From positions 1 to 7,429 of the forward strand of contig CAMCJW010000142.1 in the NCBI GenBank assembly GCA_945875195.1: 7,429 nucleotides of DNA, in the 5' to 3' direction. The DNA comes from Chitinophaga pinensis. GTDB taxonomy: Bacteria; Bacteroidota; Bacteroidia; UKL13-3. The position numbers and the translations under genes are program-made. The notes beneath the pieces were generated by a model. The model was given only the letters and a program-made list of their open reading frames with translations, did not search any database and was not told where the DNA came from. Shown here piece by piece: positions 1 to 7,287 of this stretch. The stretch's first letter is position 1; each line of letters starts with the position of its first letter.

Positions 1-1612
1 TTTGTCTGATGAATTAGTTCGTTATACTAAAATCACCAAAGAAGATGTAATGCGTGTATTTCGCCAATATATCTTAGGTAAAAATTATGTATTGGTGAAT
101 ATCTTCCCTAAAAAAGCAAATGCAGCTGCTAATAAAGAAGAGGCAAAACCAGCAGAAACAGCAACAACTGCTCCTGTAAAAACTGAGCTTGAGTACAAGG
201 GATTGTCATACACCACACCTAAAGATAATTTTGATAGAAGCAGCCGCCCTAATCCAGGTGCAGCTAAATTAACTGAAATCCCAAATTTTTATTCAGCAAC
301 ATGGGACAATGGTATAAAAGTAATTGGAACCGAAACCAAAGAATCTCCAATTGTTACCATATTACTAAACATGAAGGGTGGAAATATTGCAGTTGGAGAT
401 CCAGCTAAAACTGGCTTGGCTAATTTAACTTCTGATATGATGAATGAAGCAACTCAGAATTTTACTAGCGAACAGTTTGAAAATGAAATGGATAAATTAG
501 GCAGCTCCATTAGTTTTGGTTCAGGATTAGAAAGCCATTTTATGCAAGTGGTTTGTGTTAAGAAAAATTTGGATGCTACACTAAAATTGGTTGAAGAAAA
601 ATTAATGCGTCCAAAATTCAATGCAGATGAATTTAAATTGAACCAATCACAAAATTATCAAGGAATTAGTTCAGAAAAATATGATGCCGCAACAACAGCT
701 AGTTTGGCTTTTAGTAAACTGGTTTACGGTAAAACCATTGCAGCAGAGCCAGTAGGAGGCACGTTAAAGTCGATTAAGGCAATGACAATTAGAGATGTTC
801 AAAGCTATTATGATCGCTTTTACGCACCAGATTTTGCCACTTTAACTGTTGTGGGAGATGTTACTGAAGCAGAAATAATGCCTAAGGTAGCTTTCTTGAA
901 ATCATGGAAGAAAAAGGGTGTTGTTTATCCTCAAATTGCGCCACCTACAACCACTGTAAATGCGGGTAAACAGGTAATGCTAGTTGATAAATATAAAGCA
1001 GCTCAATCTGAAATTCGAGTTGGAAACTTGGGTCAAACATACGACTGGAATGGAAAATTCTTCAAAACAAATGCGATGAATTATCCATTAGGTGGAAGTT
1101 TCAATAGCCGTTTGAACCTAAACTTACGCGAAGATAAAGGGTTTACCTACGGTATTCGTTCATCAAATTCAGGTTATAGAGACCGTCAGGGTGCTTATGT
1201 AATTTCTACAGGTGTGCGCACTTCGGCCACTGATAGCGCTCTTAAGGAAATTATGTATGAGGTAAATAATTACAGAGACAATGGAATAACCGATGATGAG
1301 TTAAATTTCATGAAAAATTCAATCACGCAAAGTGATGCTTTACGTTATGAAACAAATGGTCAAAAAGCAAGTTTCCTAAACAGGTTGGTTGAGTATGATT
1401 TACCTAAAGATTATATCCGTCAGCAAAATGCTACTATAAAATCTTTAACCAAAGAAGAAATCAATGCCATTGCAAAAGAAGTATTGCAACCAGATAAAAT
1501 GATTATTCTAATTGTAGGAGACAAAGAAAAAATAAAAGCACCAATTGAAAAATTAGGCTACAAAATTCAGGATTACAAAGAAGTAGAAGTAGCTACCTAC
1601 GAAAAGAATTAG
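1..1612 (+). CDS. M16 family zinc peptidase (insulinase-like), C-terminal part, 5' truncated
   Basis: The frame is open from the window edge. The first full codon is TTG, read here as an internal Leu, so the true start lies upstream. Residues are numbered from that codon (536 visible). Residues 1-37 look like the end of a first M16 unit (TKEDVMRVF, then a beta strand). An Ala/Pro/Lys-rich linker follows at about 38-62, then a complete second unit at about 95-515. This fits the roughly 900-residue, two-unit exported M16 proteins of Bacteroidota. In the second unit the zinc motif HxxEH is replaced by NLTSD (141-145), and no Glu occurs at 211-224 where the third ligand would be expected, so this unit should be non-catalytic. 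It keeps the Arg/Tyr pair typical of M16 partner units (Arg376, Tyr383, in LREDKGFTYG). Catalysis, if any, would sit in the unseen first unit, cleaving peptides in the periplasm by inference. Family assignment is confident; substrate is unknown. Confidence 0.9.
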   Translation, partial: LSDELVRYTKITKEDVMRVFRQYILGKNYVLVNIFPKKANAAANKEEAKPAETATTAPVKTELEYKGLSYTTPKDNFDRSSRPNPGAAKLTEIPNFYSATWDNGIKVIGTETKESPIVTILLNMKGGNIAVGDPAKTGLANLTSDMMNEATQNFTSEQFENEMDKLGSSISFGSGLESHFMQVVCVKKNLDATLKLVEEKLMRPKFNADEFKLNQSQNYQGISSEKYDAATTASLAFSKLVYGKTIAAEPVGGTLKSIKAMTIRDVQSYYDRFYAPDFATLTVVGDVTEAEIMPKVAFLKSWKKKGVVYPQIAPPTTTVNAGKQVMLVDKYKAAQSEIRVGNLGQTYDWNGKFFKTNAMNYPLGGSFNSRLNLNLREDKGFTYGIRSSNSGYRDRQGAYVISTGVRTSATDSALKEIMYEVNNYRDNGITDDELNFMKNSITQSDALRYETNGQKASFLNRLVEYDLPKDYIRQQNATIKSLTKEEINAIAKEVLQPDKMIILIVGDKEKIKAPIEKLGYKIQDYKEVEVATYEKN

Positions 1613-1644
1613 ACTTACTTTTTATATAGAATCATTTACTATTG

Positions 1645-1675
1645 AAAAGGGCTTTGGAAATTCCAAAGCCCTTTT
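1645..1675. terminator. Intrinsic terminator after the M16 gene, symmetric
   Basis: AAAAGGGCTTTGGAA at 1645-1659 is the exact reverse complement of 1661-1675, with a single base between the arms. The practical hairpin is a GC-containing GGGCTTTGG/CCAAAGCCC stem with an AAATT loop, followed by a T run (1672-1676) on the + strand. It begins 32 nt after the M16 stop codon. The A run on the left gives the same T run on the minus strand, so it could work in both directions, but no minus-strand gene converges on it here. Confidence 0.92.
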
Positions 1676-1712
1676 TAATTCAAAAAAATCAAACTTTAGG
1701 ATTAATTTTTAA

Positions 1713-1744
1713 TTTGAACCCGAATAAGAATTGCCTTATGTTTG
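1713..1744 (+). promoter_or_regulatory. Bacteroidota-type promoter for the TPR gene
   Basis: TTTG at 1713-1716 is followed after 20 nt by TATGTTTG at 1737-1744. This matches the known Bacteroidota primary sigma factor pattern of a -33 TTTG and a -7 TAnnTTTG box at their usual spacing. Transcription should start near 1750, giving a leader of roughly 100 nt before the ATG at 1849. The site lies just downstream of the preceding terminator, so the TPR gene is likely a separate transcription unit. The start site is inferred. Confidence 0.65.
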
Positions 1745-1816
1745 TATTGAAATTGAACAAGCATTCAACCTTTTCAGTTTTTAATTGACTATTAATAAAA
1801 GCCAAAATATAAAACC

Positions 1817-1831
1817 GGTTTGAACCAAACC
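1817..1831 (+). other. Small inverted repeat in the TPR gene leader
   Basis: GGTTTG at 1817-1822 and CAAACC at 1826-1831 are exact inverted copies separated by AAC. The repeat lies 17 nt before the ATG in the predicted 5' leader and overlaps a palindromic AACCGGTT at 1813-1820. It could form a small RNA hairpin next to the ribosome landing site or be a protein-binding half-site pair. With six-base arms, chance remains possible. Confidence 0.3.
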
Positions 1832-1848
1832 ACAAAAACACTAACCAA

Positions 1849-3234
1849 ATGAAAAAACTATTGTTAGCTGCATTGGCAGTATTGAGTTTGCAGGCATTTG
1901 CACAAAAAAGTATGGTAGAAAGTGCAGCCATTTACCTTAGGAACGCAGAAATGGAAGATGCTAAGAAAAGTATCGATGCTGCCATTGAAAATCCGGAAAC
2001 CAAAACAGATGCTAAAGCATGGTTTTACTATGTGGCTATCTTAGATACTATTTACAGAAATCCTGCATATGAAAAATTGGCAGATTCAGATTTAGCTGAA
2101 AAATTCTTTAACGGTTGTAAAAAATGTATTGAGTTTGATGCCAAAAAACGCTATGAATATTATTGCAAGGATAATGCTATTTTAAATAGTGCATTTATGT
2201 GCTTTAACAAGGGGATAAGTGCCTATGATAAGAAAGATTATAAGGCAGCAATCAACTACTATCAGATGGTATTGGATGTAATTCCATACGATAAAAATGA
2301 GGTTTTAAAAACCAATAACTTATCCGAGAAAAACATTTATTTATACATGGCATATTCAGCAATACAATTGAGCGATAATCCAAAAGCAAAAATATACTTG
2401 CAAAAATTAATGGACCTTAATTATGATGACCATTTGATTTATATGCAAATGGCAAATATTTATTTAGAGGAAACTGATACCACCAATGCATTAAAATACA
2501 TTGATTTGGGTAGGGGTAAGTTCTCCTCAAATAAAGATTTAATCAACCAAGAGTTAAATGTTTATTTGGCAATGGGCAGGCAAGATATTTTATTGACTAA
2601 ATTAGATTTAGCATTAGAAACAAACCCAGATGATTTCCAATTGTTCTATGTTAGAGGAAGTGTTTATGATAATTCTGCCAATGATTTAATAAAAAAAGCA
2701 AAACATAGCAGAGATACTGCAACAACACTAAGAAAGAAGGCTCAAACGGAAAAAGTTCCAGCTAAAAAAACAGCTCTAACCACAGCTGCAGCTGACTATC
2801 AAAAATTAGCAAGCGATCAATTAATAATTAGCAAGGAGTCTGCAGCCAAAGCTGAGGCAGATTATAAAAAGGTAGTTGAACTAAACCCTGATTATATTGA
2901 TGCTTACTATAATTTAGGGGCGTTAACTAACAATAAAACAACTGAAGTAGTTGAGAAAATCAATGCTATTCCAGTTAGTGTTACTCAGGCTGAGTATGAT
3001 AAAAGATACAATCCATTGAAAAAGCAGAAGGATGAAATATTAAATGTTGCTTTAGGTTATTTTAAACAAGCATTAGAAATTGCTGAAGCTAAGAGTGAGG
3101 ATACACCCGTAAAGAAAAATGAGAAATTTGCATACATGAGAGATATTCTTTACAGCATGCAGCAAGTCTATGCCAACTTAGACAATGAGAAGATGGCTAT
3201 TGAAACAAAGAAAAAACGTGATTTATACGAATAG
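1849..3234 (+). CDS. Secreted tetratricopeptide-repeat (TPR) protein
   Basis: The 461-residue product starts with a clear Sec signal peptide (MKKLLL, hydrophobic to residue 14, likely cut after AFA at 18, before Gln19). It has no lipobox Cys, so a soluble periplasmic or secreted protein is expected. The ATG is chosen because it opens the signal peptide; no Shine-Dalgarno sequence is seen, as is normal in this phylum. The rest is helical, with TPR-like pairs at about 24-48, 115-147 (NKGISAYDKKDYKAAINYY), 162-192, 196-225 and 232-260. A further repeat appears split: helix A at 262-274, a charged Ala/Lys-rich helical insert at about 276-330, then helix B at 332-347 ending in ELNPD. The next is split similarly by 362-397 before ALGYFKQALEIAE. 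TPRs bind other proteins, so a scaffold or assembly role is plausible, but no partner or pathway is visible. It has its own promoter and terminator. Confidence 0.88.
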   Translation: MKKLLLAALAVLSLQAFAQKSMVESAAIYLRNAEMEDAKKSIDAAIENPETKTDAKAWFYYVAILDTIYRNPAYEKLADSDLAEKFFNGCKKCIEFDAKKRYEYYCKDNAILNSAFMCFNKGISAYDKKDYKAAINYYQMVLDVIPYDKNEVLKTNNLSEKNIYLYMAYSAIQLSDNPKAKIYLQKLMDLNYDDHLIYMQMANIYLEETDTTNALKYIDLGRGKFSSNKDLINQELNVYLAMGRQDILLTKLDLALETNPDDFQLFYVRGSVYDNSANDLIKKAKHSRDTATTLRKKAQTEKVPAKKTALTTAAADYQKLASDQLIISKESAAKAEADYKKVVELNPDYIDAYYNLGALTNNKTTEVVEKINAIPVSVTQAEYDKRYNPLKKQKDEILNVALGYFKQALEIAEAKSEDTPVKKNEKFAYMRDILYSMQQVYANLDNEKMAIETKKKRDLYE

Positions 3235-3247
3235 GGTATAATCCACT

Positions 3248-3290
3248 AAAAAAGAATCCTCAATCATATTTTTGATTGGGGATTTTTTTT
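3248..3290 (+). terminator. Intrinsic terminator after the TPR gene
   Basis: AATCCTCAATCA (3255-3266) pairs with TGATTGGGGATT (3273-3284) through a TATTTT loop, with one G-U pair in the 12-pair stem. An A run (3248-3253) precedes the stem and eight Ts (3283-3290) follow it. It starts 14 nt after the TPR stop codon. Confidence 0.9.
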
Positions 3291-3579
3291 GTACAGGAGT
3301 GAAGAGTTGCAATTAACCATTGTATTTGATTAGTATTATAATGAACACATAGCGTAATAGAAGCCAAGATATCAAATACTCTATTTAACATAATATTAAT
3401 TATAAGACAAATGAAAATGTAATTAAATCAACAGTAATAACTTAAACATACCAATGTTTTCCTCACCATTACAACAAAAAGTGTAAATTCAAATGCCACT
3501 ATCTAAATTGTAACTGACCAATTTTGAAATGTTAAAATTATTTAATTATATTTATACTTGAAATGAGGCGCAGCATAAA
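3291..3579. other. AT-rich intergenic region without a recognisable gene
   Basis: This 289-base stretch, 345 bases stop to start, has no ORF above about 10 codons with a plausible start. I see no tRNA-like or riboswitch-like fold and no direct repeat. The only structure noted is a 9-bp exact inverted pair, GTATTTGAT (3322-3330) and ATCAAATAC (3371-3379), 40 nt apart. Its length may reflect room for regulation of the large surface-protein gene downstream. Confidence 0.6.
3523..3554 (+). promoter_or_regulatory. Weak candidate promoter for the SBBP/T9SS gene
   Basis: TTTG at 3523-3526 is followed after 20 nt by TATATTTA (3547-3554), one mismatch from the TAnnTTTG box. An overlapping alternative, TATACTTG (3553-3560), also has one mismatch but a 26-nt gap to the same TTTG. 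Either choice leaves a leader of only about 10-20 nt. In such AT-rich DNA one-mismatch hits are common, so this is tentative. Confidence 0.3.
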
Positions 3580-6500
3580 ATGTTTACCAAAATAAAAAAG
3601 CGAATCTTATTATTTATATATGGATTATTTTTTATATCCATTTCAACTCGGGCTCTCGCTCCTAGTTTTGGATTTATAGAAAACAAAGGGCAGATTCTAG
3701 ATCAATTTCGTCAGCCAAACAACAATGTGCTGTTTTTGTTAAATGGAAAGTATTTTAATGTGCACTTAACTCGAAATGGATTTAGTTATGAGCAAACATC
3801 AATTGAGCAAGACAAAGATTTTGATTTTAATAAAAGTAAAGTTTTTAATGAAAAAACCAATTTACCTAGGAAAGTAAAATATCACCGTGTAGCAATCGAA
3901 TTTGTTAATGCTAACCCAAATCCAGAAGTTATCTCCTTGAACCAAAACACTTCGAAAATAAATTATTATAACGAATACTCTGGAAAATTCAACTTTGAAA
4001 ACATTAACCATTATAATAAGGTAGTATATCAAAATATCTACCCTGGTATTGACATAGAGTTTTTAAATGGTGATCAGTTTAAGTATAATATCATTTTACA
4101 TCCTGGAGCTAGTTTATCTGACGTAAAACTTAGAATTAACGGCAGTCTTCAATCACAATTGAACAGAAATAATGAACTCGAAATGATGACTTCATTAGAT
4201 TTGATTAAAGAAACAATTCCTTTAAGTTACTTGATAAATTCGGATCAAACCAAACAAAAAACCACCATCAATTTTTCAGATTTAGGAGCAAATACCTATG
4301 GGTTTATTGGAGAGACTTACTCAAAAAAACAAACTTTAGTGATTGACCCCAGTCCTTGGGCAACCTATTTTGGAGGAACTGCCGATGAAAGCGGAAGTAG
4401 TATTGCTACAGATTCCATTGGAAATATCTTTGTAGCTGGTTACACTTATTCTAATTATGGTGTTGCAACAAGTGGCAGTTTCCAAAGCAGCTATAATGGA
4501 AACAACGATGGATTTATCTTGAAATTTAACGAGAACGGAAATTTAATTTGGGCAACTTATTATGGAGGTAATAACAACGACTATTGTTACGACCTATCTG
4601 TTTCAAAATCGGGAACAGTTTTAGTGGCTGGATTAACTGGTTCAGCATCTGGAATTGCCAGCAGCGGTTCTTTTCAAAGCTCCTTGAATGGCACTATTGA
4701 TGCGTTTCTTTGCAAATTCAATTCTAATGGCACCCAAGCTTGGGCCACTTATTTTGGAGGGAATAATTTAGATTATGGTTATGGTGTTACAAGTGATTTA
4801 AACGAAAATGTAATTTTGAGTGGTTACACTAATTCAACAACTAACCTTTCCACTTCTTTGGCTTTTCAAACAAGTTTTTCTGGTACAAATGATGCCATGA
4901 TTGCAAAATTTACCCCTAACGGTGCCTTGAGTTGGGCTACCTATTATGGCGGTGGCAACAGTGATTTTGGCAGCGACATTCAATGTGATGAAAGTGGGAA
5001 TATCTTTTTCACAGGATTTACATCTTCTACAACAGGTATCGCTACCTCAAATGCTTATCAATCTGCGTTATCAGGTACAAACAACAATGACGCATTCATT
5101 GTAAAGTTAACGCCCAGTGGTTCAAGGCAATGGGCAACTTATTTTGGCGGAGAGGGCAATGAGGACGGCAGATCTATTGCCTTAGACAAATCAGGGAATA
5201 TTTTCTTGGCAGGTACCAGTTATTCTTCATCAGGAATTGCCACAATTGGTACTTTTCAAACATTATATAAAGGTGAAAATGAATCATTCATTGCTGCATT
5301 TGACTCTACAGGAAATAGAAAGTGGGGTACTTATATTGGTGGTGATGCAGATGATTATTTGAATAATATTAAATTAGACAAACAAGGAAATTTGGTGGTG
5401 GTTGGATTTACTTATTCCCCTAATGGATTAACATCCTCTAATGCATATCAAACCAACTTGAAAGGATCAATTGATGCCTACATTGGTAAGTTTGACACAA
5501 CAGGAAACAGAATTTGGGCAACCTATTATGGAGGATTGATAGAAGATTACGCAAATAGCCTTGCAATAAACCATTCAAATTATATTTTGGTAACGGGTAT
5601 CACAAACTCCACCACATTTGTTTCAACCTTGAGCTCTTTTCAAACAACATTGGCTGGGTCTAATGATGCATTTATCCTTTCACTAACTCCCAATGGAAAT
5701 GTGAATCCAATAATTAATAATACCATAGTTGAAAATGTACAAGTGTGTCCTGGTGAAACAAATTCAATTATAACAGGAAGTACGCCAAGTGGAGCCGTTG
5801 GTCTTTATACATTTACATGGCTAAAATCAACTACTGGCCCAAATTCAGGATATAGCCCCGCTCCTGGAGTCAATAACCTTGCTAGCTACATCCCTCCTGC
5901 CTCCCTGTCAAATTATTGGTTAAAAAGAATGGTTGTTTCAGGTGGTGAAATTGACACTTCCAATTTTGCAGTTGTTACCATTAAACCTAGGCCAAATGCC
6001 ATTTTTCAAACCAACGAACTAGTTCAATGTGTGAACCAAAATAGCTTTCAACTTGATGATCTTAGCACGCCTAATGATTCAATAACTAGCAGGAAATGGT
6101 ATTTTGGAGATGGCTTTATTGACTCTAACAATGTTTCTCAAATCAATAAAACCTATACTATTTCTGGCTCCTTTATTGTAAAATTGATTAGGGCCAATTT
6201 ATGGGGTTGTAAAGATTCCTTTTCTAGAACATTATTGGTAAATCCTGCTCCAATTGCTGCAATTTTTACTAATCAGTTTACCACATTTTGCCAAGGTGAA
6301 AACCTAATTCTGCAAAGTAATTTAGTGAACAATAACATTATATTTTGGTTTAAAAACAATGAATTATTAGCAGATACAACAAAACTCATTCATATAAATA
6401 CGAGTGGTTTATATTATAGCGTTCAAACAAATAATTTTGGCTGTTCCGATACCTCTAATAGCATTTCAATTATTGTAAATCCAAAACCCAAGGCAGAAAT

Positions 6501-7239
6501 AGAAGGCGCAATCAATAAATACATTTGTGGAAATGATAGCCTTTCCCTACAATCGGTTGAAAAAAATTTACCTTTCTACCGTTGGACAATCAATGGAAAA
6601 ACCATTTTAGGGTCGAACCAAAATCAAATAAAAATAAATCAACATGGTCTTTACCAATTGATCCTTAGAAACCAATTTGGTTGTTACGATACCTCAACAA
6701 TCCATGTAGTTACAGCGGCATTAAAACCTATATTAAAGCCAATTTCAGGCAAAACGAAGGTTTTCTTTACGCCTTTTTCTCTTAAGATTGATACCTATTA
6801 TGTTAATAATGTTATTAATACCAGCAAAACTTGGCTTGTAAATAATAAGTTTGAAATGAAAGGTGATACTTTATTTCATCAATGGAACATGCTCGGGAGT
6901 TTTAGTATCAAAATGTTTGAAACCACTCAGGAAGGATGCAAAGGGGATACCAATTCAATTGTTGTATTAGTAACTGATATCAATGGTTTGGCATCAAACC
7001 GTCCTACTCATTTTTCTATTTCCCCAAATCCAAGTGAAGGCTATGTGCAGCTTCAATTTGATTGCCTTCTGCCGGAGAAAATAATTATTACAGATTTAAA
7101 CGGCCGCATCATTGATGGAATTGAAATTAATTTTCTAAATAATACCCTTGATCTTAGTCATTTACCCAAAGGATTCTACTTATTAAATCCTATTTCAGAA
7201 AATTTAAAATATGCCACTATTAAACTTCTGTTAAATTAA
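3580..7239 (+). CDS. T9SS-secreted SBBP beta-propeller protein with PKD/Ig-like stalk
   Basis: The 1219-residue product opens with a Sec signal peptide (KIKKR, hydrophobic core, likely cut after ALA at 27), which supports this ATG. Residues about 30-257 begin GFIENKGQ and contain YQNIYPGIDIEFL and ILHPGAS, typical of the domain that precedes SBBP repeats (DUF7948 as I recall it). Seven WATYxGG-type repeats follow (Trp at 260, 324, 388, 452, 518, 582, 646), ending near 706 and predicting one seven-bladed beta-propeller. Next come an Ig-like domain (about 711-802), a PKD domain with WYFGDG (803-888), two related Ig-like domains (889-967, 968-1045), a PKD-like domain (1046-1132) and a T9SS type A sorting domain (1143-1219: SISPNPSEG, ITDLNGRII, LDLSHLPKGFYLL). 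By family knowledge it is carried across the outer membrane by T9SS and surface-anchored or released. Adhesion, polymer binding or enzymatic activity are all possible; no catalytic motif is recognised. It has no clear terminator. Confidence 0.92.
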   Translation: MFTKIKKRILLFIYGLFFISISTRALAPSFGFIENKGQILDQFRQPNNNVLFLLNGKYFNVHLTRNGFSYEQTSIEQDKDFDFNKSKVFNEKTNLPRKVKYHRVAIEFVNANPNPEVISLNQNTSKINYYNEYSGKFNFENINHYNKVVYQNIYPGIDIEFLNGDQFKYNIILHPGASLSDVKLRINGSLQSQLNRNNELEMMTSLDLIKETIPLSYLINSDQTKQKTTINFSDLGANTYGFIGETYSKKQTLVIDPSPWATYFGGTADESGSSIATDSIGNIFVAGYTYSNYGVATSGSFQSSYNGNNDGFILKFNENGNLIWATYYGGNNNDYCYDLSVSKSGTVLVAGLTGSASGIASSGSFQSSLNGTIDAFLCKFNSNGTQAWATYFGGNNLDYGYGVTSDLNENVILSGYTNSTTNLSTSLAFQTSFSGTNDAMIAKFTPNGALSWATYYGGGNSDFGSDIQCDESGNIFFTGFTSSTTGIATSNAYQSALSGTNNNDAFIVKLTPSGSRQWATYFGGEGNEDGRSIALDKSGNIFLAGTSYSSSGIATIGTFQTLYKGENESFIAAFDSTGNRKWGTYIGGDADDYLNNIKLDKQGNLVVVGFTYSPNGLTSSNAYQTNLKGSIDAYIGKFDTTGNRIWATYYGGLIEDYANSLAINHSNYILVTGITNSTTFVSTLSSFQTTLAGSNDAFILSLTPNGNVNPIINNTIVENVQVCPGETNSIITGSTPSGAVGLYTFTWLKSTTGPNSGYSPAPGVNNLASYIPPASLSNYWLKRMVVSGGEIDTSNFAVVTIKPRPNAIFQTNELVQCVNQNSFQLDDLSTPNDSITSRKWYFGDGFIDSNNVSQINKTYTISGSFIVKLIRANLWGCKDSFSRTLLVNPAPIAAIFTNQFTTFCQGENLILQSNLVNNNIIFWFKNNELLADTTKLIHINTSGLYYSVQTNNFGCSDTSNSISIIVNPKPKAEIEGAINKYICGNDSLSLQSVEKNLPFYRWTINGKTILGSNQNQIKINQHGLYQLILRNQFGCYDTSTIHVVTAALKPILKPISGKTKVFFTPFSLKIDTYYVNNVINTSKTWLVNNKFEMKGDTLFHQWNMLGSFSIKMFETTQEGCKGDTNSIVVLVTDINGLASNRPTHFSISPNPSEGYVQLQFDCLLPEKIIITDLNGRIIDGIEINFLNNTLDLSHLPKGFYLLNPISENLKYATIKLLLN
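4357..5697 (+). repeat. Seven SBBP propeller repeats within the large secreted protein
   Basis: Protein-level tandem repeats start at Trp codons 4357, 4549, 4741, 4933, 5131, 5323 and 5515. The period is 192 nt (64 residues) except the fourth repeat, which is 198 nt. The consensus runs WATY(F/Y)GG, about 10 polar residues, an aliphatic strand, DxSGN(I/V), an AGYT-like strand, a (G)IATS turn, FQ, a Gly/Asn loop, DAFI and K-F. The sixth repeat has WGTYIGG. The second and seventh lack the Asp of the DxxGN turn (VSKSGT, NHSN). Confidence 0.93.
6241..6714 (+). repeat. Pair of homologous Ig-like domain repeats
   Basis: Residues 889-967 and 968-1045 of the large protein align throughout. Both have a Cys followed by Gly and an LxLQS strand (CQGENLILQS, CGNDSLSLQS), an aromatic-x-Trp with a KNN/NGK turn, an I-x-IN-x-x-GLY strand, and the end motif N-x-FGC-x-DTS. 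Each has exactly two Cys (904/955 and 983/1035) at nearly equal spacing, suggesting one disulfide per domain. They probably form part of a stalk between propeller and sorting domain. Confidence 0.75.
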
Positions 7240-7279
7240 TTGAAACATACAAAACACTTTTAAATTTAGCATTTTATTA

Positions 7280-7287
7280 TATTTTTG
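7280..7287 (+). promoter_or_regulatory. -7 box (TAnnTTTG) ahead of the last gene
   Basis: TATTTTTG is an exact match to the Bacteroidota -7 consensus, 26 nt before the ATG at 7314. The -33 element is poor: only TTTT at 7258-7261, 18 nt upstream. An exact -7 box in the 74-nt gap suggests the gene can be transcribed on its own. No hairpin terminator separates it from the preceding gene, so read-through is also possible. Confidence 0.45.

Noticed and set aside
2..4. TTG as the true start codon of the M16 gene
   Set aside because: The frame is open to the window edge, and the visible protein begins inside an M16 domain without a signal peptide. The TTG is almost certainly an internal Leu codon.
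1724..1739. ATAAG/CTTAT inverted repeat overlapping the -7 box of the TPR promoter
   Set aside because: With five-base arms it is too short to claim as an operator.
1689..1931. 80-codon minus-strand ORF
   Set aside because: It overlaps the TPR promoter, leader and signal-peptide codons on the opposite strand, has low-complexity hydrophobic and Asn-rich content, and resembles no family. It is most likely a by-product of AT-rich sequence.
3336..3342. TATAAT-like -10 hexamer
   Set aside because: This is the enterobacterial-type element, not the Bacteroidota one. No TTGACA-like partner is at proper spacing, and TATAAT is common in such AT-rich DNA.
3454..3563. Tiny ORFs of 6-10 codons starting at ATGs near 3454, 3493 and 3529
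   Set aside because: They are too short, have no recognisable peptide features and no initiation context beyond the AT-rich background.
3565..3568. GAGG as a Shine-Dalgarno site for the large secreted protein
   Set aside because: It ends 11 nt before the ATG, is only four bases long, and Bacteroidota generally do not depend on such sites.
4357..5697. Tandem array as a CRISPR, mobile or phase-variable DNA repeat
   Set aside because: The 192-nt periodicity is protein-level (SBBP blades) in one uninterrupted reading frame, and the DNA copies are strongly diverged.
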